Part shown: piece by piece, positions 5,863-10,572 of the stretch | How the letters are laid out: each line of letters opens with the position of its first letter | How positions within the stretch are numbered: the first letter of the stretch is position 1 | From: Alphaproteobacteria bacterium | GTDB lineage: Bacteria; Pseudomonadota; Alphaproteobacteria; Micavibrionales; UBA2020 | Reading direction: 5' to 3' | DNA: 10,572 bases | Assembly: GCA_020853455.1 (NCBI GenBank) | Contig: JADYYV010000316.1 | Coordinates: forward strand, 1 to 10,572 | Notes under the pieces: generated by a model | Database searches by the model: none | What the model was told of the DNA's origin: nothing | What the model saw: only the letters and a program-made list of their open reading frames with translations | Program-made: the position numbers and the translations under genes

Positions 5863-7703
5863 ATTTCTTTCCGCTTCAGCGCCCGCGCAATAAACCGCTC
5901 CGGCATCAATCTTTCCGCAAGATCGGCCGGAACGGGCGACGGGTCTCCCGAAATTTCTGCCGCGATAATCTCGCCCGCCAGCGGCGCGCCGGTCATGCCA
6001 TGTGCGCCGAAACCTGTGGAAATATATAATCCCGCCATGCGCGGCGTTTCGGCAACAGGCGCGCCGCCGCGCACCTGCGGATTTACCGCGACATAGGCCG
6101 CGTAATCGGCGCAAGCCCCGGCCATCGGTAATTTGTCGGGCGTGGTCGCGCGATACCCGCTGCGGCTGCCGGCGATATGCGTTTCATTGAATCCGAATTG
6201 CGGCAGGTTTTCGCTCAGGTTTTTCAGGTTTTCAAGGTCATCTGCCGCGCGCGTTTCAGATAAAGTCGCTTCTTCTTTCTGAAACGTCGCGCCGATGCAA
6301 TGCAGGCCGTCTTGTAACGGCGTGATGTATCCCTCGTGGCAAATCACTTTTTCCAGCGCAGCGGATGCGGCGGTCGGCTTCAGCATCGTGATCTGCCCGC
6401 GCAATGATTGCAGCGGCAGCCAGTTCGTCTGCGGGAAATTTTTACTGTGGCTGCCCAGCGCAATTACGACCGCATCATAGGCCGATCCCAGAATTTTCCA
6501 GCCATCGGCGGTCTCCTCGATATTTTCAACGCCCGCGCCAAATTTTTTGACGATATTCGGATGGGCGACAAGTCGTGCGCAAAATTCCGGCGGCGATAAA
6601 AACCCTGCCATCGGCTGGTGATAACCGCCAGCAACGCTTACCGCGTAGTCCATTGGAAATCCGTTATTCTCCAATATCTGCCTTGTTTTCTGCGTTTCGC
6701 CATCGTCCATATCCAGATGCGTCACGCCGCAGGCGCGCCATGACGGTAATTTCAATCCGGCCAGCAGGCTGCGCGCAAAGCTGAACGCATGTGCGTGGTA
6801 GACACCCATCGGCGATGCGTCAGCCGTCAGTTTCGGATAGACGATGCCGGCGGGATTGCCGGATGTTTCTTGTGCCGTTCCGTTATGCCGGTCGATCAAT
6901 GTTACCTGATGCCCGCGCAAGGCCAGCGCATGGGCCGCGCTGCAGCCCGCGACGCCCGCGCCCAGCACGGCGATTTTCTTTGGCAAGGGCGCAGCTGCGT
7001 TTTCACCCGGCATCGCCGCCGTTGTGCTGCTCCACTTGAATCCAAAGCCTTTTACTTTCCTGACGTCAAACCCTGCCGCCGCCAGGCCGCGCCGCACATG
7101 TCCCGCCGATGAAAACGACGCGGCGGTGCCGCCCGGTTTCGTGCGTGCAGCGACCTGCGCATAGACATTTTCCGTCCACATATCGGGGTTATATTTCGGC
7201 GCAAAACCGTCAAGGTGCCATGCGTCGAATTTTCCATGCAATTGCGGCAGCACATCCGCGATATCGCCGAACAGCAATATCAATGTCACGCGCCCGTTCA
7301 TGAAACGCAGCGTATGAAAACCCTCGATCAGCGGCGGATACTGTTCCAGCAAGGGCTGCGACCACGGCGACAATTCCCCGAAATGCGCGTAAATGGTTTC
7401 AAGGTCGCCGCGCGCAACGGGGTGTTTCTCGATGCTGGCGTAAACCAGTCGTGCATCCGCAGGGGCGGTTTTCGCGAATAACTGCGCGGTCAAAAGGAAG
7501 TTCAGGCCGCTGCCAAAGCCGGTTTCAGCGATATGGAACGCGCCTTTCGCATTTGCAAACCGGTCATGCAGCTTATTGCCGTCAAGATATACATAGCGCG
7601 ATTCATCCAGCCCCTTTTTCAGCTGGAAATAGACGTCGCCGTAATCAAGGCTGCGCAGCTGTCCGTCGTCGGACCATTGCAAACGGGCGGGTTTCAATGC
7701 CAA
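5859..7703 (-). CDS. mnmC: Bifunctional tRNA 5-methylaminomethyl-2-thiouridine biosynthesis protein MnmC
   Basis: Completes the mnm5(s2)U34 wobble modification after MnmE/MnmG: the C-terminal FAD domain removes the carboxymethyl group from cmnm5U, and the N-terminal domain methylates the resulting nm5U with S-adenosylmethionine. The protein has 614 residues, somewhat shorter than the E. coli enzyme. Residues 1-235 are the methyltransferase: GDVYFQLKKGLDESRYVYL near 22-40, SAM-binding ETGFGSGLNF at 60-69, and HLDGFAPKYNPDMW at 163-176. A linker leads to the FAD Rossmann motif GAGVAG (248-253). SGYRATTPDKLPMAG (515-529) and STGFGAHGMTGAPLAGE (562-578) are typical of the amine-oxidase part. The start is TTG at 7701-7703, preceded at 7 bases by AGGA, and it aligns with the start of known MnmC. 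Both halves look intact. Confidence 0.95.
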   Translation of the reverse strand: MALKPARLQWSDDGQLRSLDYGDVYFQLKKGLDESRYVYLDGNKLHDRFANAKGAFHIAETGFGSGLNFLLTAQLFAKTAPADARLVYASIEKHPVARGDLETIYAHFGELSPWSQPLLEQYPPLIEGFHTLRFMNGRVTLILLFGDIADVLPQLHGKFDAWHLDGFAPKYNPDMWTENVYAQVAARTKPGGTAASFSSAGHVRRGLAAAGFDVRKVKGFGFKWSSTTAAMPGENAAAPLPKKIAVLGAGVAGCSAAHALALRGHQVTLIDRHNGTAQETSGNPAGIVYPKLTADASPMGVYHAHAFSFARSLLAGLKLPSWRACGVTHLDMDDGETQKTRQILENNGFPMDYAVSVAGGYHQPMAGFLSPPEFCARLVAHPNIVKKFGAGVENIEETADGWKILGSAYDAVVIALGSHSKNFPQTNWLPLQSLRGQITMLKPTAASAALEKVICHEGYITPLQDGLHCIGATFQKEEATLSETRAADDLENLKNLSENLPQFGFNETHIAGSRSGYRATTPDKLPMAGACADYAAYVAVNPQVRGGAPVAETPRMAGLYISTGFGAHGMTGAPLAGEIIAAEISGDPSPVPADLAERLMPERFIARALKRKEI

Positions 7704-7771
7704 AATAATATCCTGTCGCGGAATTATGTCACCGCCCGAGAATCACAGATGCGGCAGTCAAAGGCAAGAGC
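7704..7771. promoter_or_regulatory. Divergent intergenic region between mnmC and the phosphatase/kinase operon
   Basis: These 68 bases must hold the signals for both directions. On the minus strand, a CATAAT (plus 7723-7728) could be the mnmC -10 box, but a TTGACT on the same strand lies 27 bases away, too far for a standard pair. The ribosome sites are clear: AGGA (plus 7711-7714) 7 bases before the mnmC TTG, and AAGG (7761-7764) 7 bases before the phosphatase GTG. I see no convincing -35/-10 pair on the plus strand. Confidence 0.3.
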
Positions 7772-8230
7772 GTGATCAGCGTTTTATTCGTCTGCACAGG
7801 TAATATCTGCCGCTCCCCGACCGCCGAGGGCGTGTTCCGCCATCTGGTCGAGGATGCGGGGCTGGAGGATGAATTCAAGATCGCGTCGTCCGGCACCGAA
7901 AGTTATCACGTGGGCGACCCGCCCGATGCGCGGTCGCTGCGCATGGCCGCCAAATACGGCGTGTCATTGCAGGGCCAGAAGGCGCGGCATCTGTCGGCCG
8001 GGGATTACGCCGAATTCGATTATATTTTTGCGATGGATAGCGGGCATTTTTCGATTCTGCATGCCCGCGCCCCGAAAAACGCGCGCGCGAAAATCGCCAT
8101 GTTCCTCGAATCCGGCGATGTGCCGGATCCGTGGTACGGGGCGGAACCCGATTTCGAGCATGTCTATGCGCTGGTGCGCAAGCGCTGCGAAGAATTGTTG
8201 ATGACAATACGGAAGGCCCACAAAATATGA
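7772..8230 (+). CDS. Low-molecular-weight protein tyrosine phosphatase-like protein, probable ribulosamine-5-phosphatase
   Basis: A 152-residue LMW-PTP, a full-length cytoplasmic phosphatase that works through a phosphocysteine intermediate. The P-loop at the N-terminus reads CTGNICRS, with nucleophile Cys8, phosphate-binding Arg14 and Ser15. The general acid is Asp119 in VPDPWYG near the C-terminus. Family members dephosphorylate protein tyrosine, but some are known to remove phosphate from ribulosamine 5-phosphates on proteins, and such genes are found directly upstream of fructosamine-3-kinase homologues, as here. The GTG start at 7772 has AAGG 7 bases upstream. The stop overlaps the kinase start (ATGA, 8227-8230), so the two are probably co-translated. 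Phosphatase family is certain; the deglycation role comes from context. An arsenate-reductase role is less likely because the P-loop and DP motif are PTP-like. Confidence 0.93.
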   Translation: MISVLFVCTGNICRSPTAEGVFRHLVEDAGLEDEFKIASSGTESYHVGDPPDARSLRMAAKYGVSLQGQKARHLSAGDYAEFDYIFAMDSGHFSILHARAPKNARAKIAMFLESGDVPDPWYGAEPDFEHVYALVRKRCEELLMTIRKAHKI

Positions 8231-9075
8231 TTACCCCCGCCCTGAAACTGGAAGTCGAGAAAGAGCTGAAAGGCCGCATCACCACGATTGCGCCGCTGTC
8301 GGCCGCGAACAACGCGCAGATTTATCGCATCGTGATCGACAACAAACGCGTGATGGTGGCGAAAGTGGCGGAGCGCGGCCTCGATACCGAGGCCTTCATG
8401 CTGCATTACCTGAAAACCCGCTCGCGCCTCGTCGTGCCGTCGGTGTTTTACAGCAACGAACACATTATCGTGATGGAATTCGTGGAAACGCAATACGGCC
8501 TCGACGATACCGGCCAGCGCATCGCGGCGGATATCCTGGCCGACCTTCACACCATCACGGCGGAGAATTACGGCTTCGAGCGCGATACGCTGATCGGGTC
8601 GCTGCGCCAGCCGAATCCGCAGACCAAAGACTGGCCCGCCTTCTTTGTCGAACAGCGCCTGCTGTATATGGCGCGCGAGGCGCTGAAGGAAACCAAGATC
8701 GACGCCAAAACGATGAAGTCGATTGAAAAACTGGCCGCGCGCGTGCCGGACATGCTGAAGGGTTACGCGAAACCGTCGCTTATTCATGGCGATGTCTGGG
8801 GCGGCAATATCCTCGCCTGCCGCGGGCGCATCGCGGCCTTCCTCGATCCCGCGATCTATTACGCCGATCCGGAAATCGAGCTGGCGTTTATCAAGCTCTT
8901 CTCGACCTTTACCGATACCTTCTTTAACCGCTACAACGATATCCGGCCGATCCGCGCCGGCTTCTTTGAACAGCGCGCGGATTTATACAACCTGTACCCG
9001 CTGCTGGTGCATACGCGTCTGTTCGGCGCGTCCTATGCGCGCAAGGTGCAGCGGTTGTTGGAGAAGTTCGCTTAA
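8227..9075 (+). CDS. Fructosamine-3-kinase family protein (probable ribulosamine/erythrulosamine 3-kinase)
   Basis: Phosphorylates the sugar of glycated amines at O3, which destabilises the adduct and frees the amine. The 282-residue protein has the FN3K/aminoglycoside-phosphotransferase fold: Lys46 in VMVAKV, Glu56, the catalytic loop HGDVWGGN (187-194), the metal-binding Asp207 in FLDPAIYYADPEIELA, and the family-typical C-terminus ADLYNLYPLLVHTRLFGASY (251-270). The nucleotide-loop segment reads SAANNAQIYR (25-34), where most relatives have an SGGDIN-like sequence, so both glycines are replaced by alanine. The ATG at 8227 overlaps the phosphatase stop and has GGAAGG ten bases upstream; an in-frame start upstream at 8131 would overlap the phosphatase deeply and lies outside the family alignment. 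Most characterised bacterial homologues act on ribulosamines or erythrulosamines rather than fructosamines. Confidence 0.92.
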   Translation: MITPALKLEVEKELKGRITTIAPLSAANNAQIYRIVIDNKRVMVAKVAERGLDTEAFMLHYLKTRSRLVVPSVFYSNEHIIVMEFVETQYGLDDTGQRIAADILADLHTITAENYGFERDTLIGSLRQPNPQTKDWPAFFVEQRLLYMAREALKETKIDAKTMKSIEKLAARVPDMLKGYAKPSLIHGDVWGGNILACRGRIAAFLDPAIYYADPEIELAFIKLFSTFTDTFFNRYNDIRPIRAGFFEQRADLYNLYPLLVHTRLFGASYARKVQRLLEKFA

Positions 9076-9692
9076 ACCAGATGGCTGCCGAACAGCCCGA
9101 TGGTCTTCTTCACGAAGGCCTCGGTCGTATCGACGCCGAATTGTTCGGGTTTCAGCTTTTCATCGACGACCAGCGTGGTGAGGCCGTGGCACAGGCTCCA
9201 GATCGCAACGGTCAGGAAACGCGCGTCTTCGCCGCCCTGCTCGCGCTTCGACAGCGCCGCCGATATCAATGAATAGCTTTTGCCTGCGGTCATGGCGAGC
9301 GTCGGAAAACGCTTCATGTCCGACAATTCACGGCCGAACATCAGCTGGAACAGCGGCTTGTTTTCAGTGGCGAAGCGGATATAGCTGACGGCCAGACGTT
9401 CGATGCGCGTTTGCGTATCGGGTGCGCCGGTTGCGTCTTCGGCCATTTGCAGGGCAAGGCGCTGGAATCCGGTTTCGGCAACCGCTGCCAGCAATTCGTC
9501 CTTGTCGCCGAAATGGCTTTCATAGAAAGCGGTCGGCGTGACGCCGGTCGCCTTGGCCAGCGCGCGGAGCGAAAGCCCCGCAACGCCGTCGCGCTTCAAG
9601 ATTTCAAGTGCGGCGGTGATTGCGGCTTCGCGCAAATTGCCGTGGTGGTAGCGGAATTTTTTCTGTAAATCAGCTTTGTGCGTGGCAGTCAT
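9072..9692 (-). CDS. TetR/AcrR family transcriptional regulator with WHG-type C-terminal domain
   Basis: A 206-residue DNA-binding repressor type. The N-terminal domain (about 14-75) begins YHHGNLREAAITAALEIL and holds the helix-turn-helix SLRALAKATGVTPTAFYESHF (41-61). The C-terminal ligand domain includes FATENKPLFQLMFG (107-120) and AIWSLCHGLTTLVVDEKL (163-180), with the Trp165, His169 and Gly170 that mark the WHG group. The segment after the recognition helix reads YESHFGDK, one residue longer than the common YRHF-DK pattern. The ATG at 9690-9692 has GGGGAG (plus 9702-9707) 9 bases upstream. The gene is divergent from an acyl-CoA dehydrogenase-like gene, which suggests it controls that gene and itself, perhaps in response to an acyl-CoA or other hydrophobic ligand. 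It converges on the kinase with a 4-base stop overlap. Confidence 0.93.
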   Translation of the reverse strand: MTATHKADLQKKFRYHHGNLREAAITAALEILKRDGVAGLSLRALAKATGVTPTAFYESHFGDKDELLAAVAETGFQRLALQMAEDATGAPDTQTRIERLAVSYIRFATENKPLFQLMFGRELSDMKRFPTLAMTAGKSYSLISAALSKREQGGEDARFLTVAIWSLCHGLTTLVVDEKLKPEQFGVDTTEAFVKKTIGLFGSHLV

Positions 9693-9778
9693 TGTTTAGA
9701 ACTCCCCATGTAGCACACCCCGTTAAGCATCCCCTGTTTAGTATCCTTGCATCGTTCAGATATACCGTCAATAGGGGG

Positions 9779-9807
9779 TTGAGTTTTCGGCATGTGCAGC
9801 GCATGAT
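9779..9807 (+). promoter_or_regulatory. Candidate sigma-70 promoter for the AidB-like gene
   Basis: TTGAGT at 9779-9784 and CATGAT at 9802-9807 are separated by exactly 17 bases. Each hexamer matches four of six consensus positions. The expected transcription start near 9814 gives a leader of about 25 bases that includes the GGAG ribosome site. The -10 box overlaps the near-palindrome at 9791-9805, as expected for a repressed promoter. Confidence 0.4.
9791..9805. promoter_or_regulatory. Candidate TetR operator (15-base near-palindrome)
   Basis: CATGTGCAGCGCATG has seven-base arms around a central A: CATGTGC, and GCGCATG whose reverse complement is CATGCGC. The arms differ at one position. 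A weaker related sequence, CATGTACGGCCATG, lies at 9828-9841 and overlaps the start codon of the AidB-like gene. Size, symmetry, and position over the spacer and -10 box of the candidate promoter fit a TetR-type operator. Binding is inferred. Confidence 0.4.
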
Positions 9808-9838
9808 TCGTAAAATTCATTATGGAGCATGTACGGCC

Positions 9839-10572
9839 ATGACAGCGTTTTCACCGCGTAAAAATGCAACGCCCGCGACTTATTCCAAAGAAACCCGCGG
9901 CGAAAATTTTTTTGCGAACGACCTGAACGCGCAGCGCGTATTGGAACGCATCGCGCCGGAAATGCTGGAACGCAATTTCGACCGGCTGAAAGATTTCGGC
10001 GCATTCGTCGGCGGGCAGCTTGACGAACAGGCGGCTTTTAGCGACCGCACCGCCCCGCCGCAGCTGGAGACGCACAATAAACTGGGCGAGAAAAAAAGCC
10101 GCGTGATCTTTAACGCCAAATACGAAGCTGCGCATCAGGAAGCCTATAAGCGCGGCGCGATCGGCCTTTCCTTCGCCGATAAAGACGCGGAACCGCATCT
10201 TCTCAGCTTCACGATGGGTTATATGCTGTCGCAATCCGATATTTCCGTGCATTGCCCCGTCACCATGACGGGCGCGGTTGCCTATGTGCTGGATAAATTC
10301 GCGCCCGCCGATGTGCGCGAAGCGTACCTGCATGAAATGACGCGCATGGACGGACTGACCAAAACAGGCGGCACCTGGGCGACCGAGCTGCATGGCGGGT
10401 CGGATGTCGGCGCGACCACCACGGTTGCGAAAAAGGACGGTGAAAAAACGACGTTGCACGGATTGAAATGGTTTACCAGCAACGCCACTTCCGGCCTTGC
10501 GCTGGCAACCGCCCGTCCCGAAGGTGCGCCTGCGGGCAGCAAAGGGTTGGGGCTTTACCTTGTCCCCAGCCA
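9839..10572 (+). CDS. Acyl-CoA dehydrogenase family protein, AidB-like (N-terminal part, runs off the right edge)
   Basis: FAD-dependent acyl-CoA dehydrogenase superfamily member. 244 residues are visible and the frame continues past the edge. The N-terminal region (about 20-110) resembles the extra domain of AidB: NFFANDLNAQRVLERIAPEM, and then HQEAYKRGAIGLSF. The core shows HCPVTMTGA (138-146, AidB has LCPITMT), TWATELHGGSDVG (179-191, AidB has MTEKQGGSDV) and LHGLKWFTSNA (206-216), the FAD/substrate segment. E. coli AidB is linked to the alkylation response and binds DNA through a C-terminal domain that is not visible here, so the choice between an AidB-like role and lipid catabolism stays open. 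The ATG at 9839 is preceded by GGAG at 11 bases; an ATG at 9829 is out of frame and soon stops. It is probably controlled by the divergent TetR. Confidence 0.87.
   Translation, partial: MTAFSPRKNATPATYSKETRGENFFANDLNAQRVLERIAPEMLERNFDRLKDFGAFVGGQLDEQAAFSDRTAPPQLETHNKLGEKKSRVIFNAKYEAAHQEAYKRGAIGLSFADKDAEPHLLSFTMGYMLSQSDISVHCPVTMTGAVAYVLDKFAPADVREAYLHEMTRMDGLTKTGGTWATELHGGSDVGATTTVAKKDGEKTTLHGLKWFTSNATSGLALATARPEGAPAGSKGLGLYLVPS

Larger units (their letters stand above)
9693..9838. promoter_or_regulatory. Divergent control region between the TetR gene and the AidB-like gene
   Basis: At 146 bases this is the longest non-coding stretch in the window. It contains the TetR ribosome site (GGGGAG on the minus strand), a candidate plus-strand promoter (9779-9807), a near-palindromic candidate operator (9791-9805), and a GGAG ribosome site at 9824-9827 for the AidB-like gene, 11 bases before its ATG. 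No well-spaced minus-strand promoter stands out: a TTGACG there has its best TACTAA partner 22 bases away. No terminator is seen. Confidence 0.5.

Noticed and set aside
7723..7761. TTGACT and CATAAT on the minus strand upstream of mnmC as a promoter pair
   Set aside because: The boxes are 27 bases apart, well beyond the usual 16-18, so they cannot be called a promoter pair.
9692..9741. Repeated TGTTTAG (9693-9699 and 9735-9741) with a similar CGTTAAG at 9721-9727
   Set aside because: The units are only seven bases, one copy overlaps the TetR start region, and there is no dyad symmetry, so chance is likely.
1..10572. tRNA or rRNA genes, CRISPR arrays, insertion sequences, phage or defence genes, intrinsic terminators
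   Set aside because: I looked on both strands and saw none. Nearly every base is covered by ordinary genes, and the three intergenic regions are 68-146 bases long without strong hairpins followed by T runs.

Overview
The window looks like a piece of a compact, moderately GC-rich proteobacterial chromosome, most likely from an alphaproteobacterium. This is inferred from protein style (a Dpp-type transporter, an AidB-like acyl-CoA dehydrogenase next to a WHG-type TetR, a bifunctional MnmC) and from codon use; I cannot name the lineage. Only about 290 of 10572 bases are non-coding. There are no RNA genes, insertion sequences, CRISPR arrays or phage genes, and no clear intrinsic terminators.

Layout: (1) Positions 1-3057, minus strand: a tightly coupled ABC peptide-transport operon. 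It holds a family-5 solute-binding protein, an unrecognised membrane-anchored Cys-containing protein of 309 residues, and the start of a DppB/OppB-type permease that runs off the left edge. Both junctions are 4-base ATGA overlaps. (2) Positions 3132-5862, plus strand, divergent from the transporter: a three-gene operon of a small two-helix membrane protein, an acetolactate-synthase-like thiamine pyrophosphate (TPP) enzyme, and a VanX/DdpX-like M15 dipeptidase with an Asp where the last zinc-binding His is expected. (3) Positions 5859-7703, minus strand: bifunctional tRNA-modification enzyme MnmC, which shares a TTAA stop-codon overlap with the dipeptidase. (4) Positions 7772-9075, plus strand: a low-molecular-weight tyrosine-phosphatase-like gene overlapping a fructosamine-3-kinase-like gene by ATGA, a pairing known from bacterial protein deglycation. 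(5) Positions 9072-9692, minus strand: a TetR-family regulator, again sharing a TTAA stop overlap with its convergent neighbour. (6) From 9839 to the right edge, plus strand: an AidB-like acyl-CoA dehydrogenase, divergent from the regulator, with a near-palindromic candidate operator in its promoter.

How the parts may work together: the transporter and the dipeptidase recall the E. coli ddpXABCDF arrangement, in which a D-Ala-D-Ala dipeptidase is made with a dipeptide importer. Here they are divergent across 74 bases, with a TPP enzyme and two unknown membrane proteins added. The phosphatase/kinase pair probably repairs sugar-damaged amines. The TetR protein probably controls itself and the AidB-like gene. 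The least explained material is the 309-residue protein, the 133-residue protein, and the altered active-site residues of the dipeptidase and the kinase.
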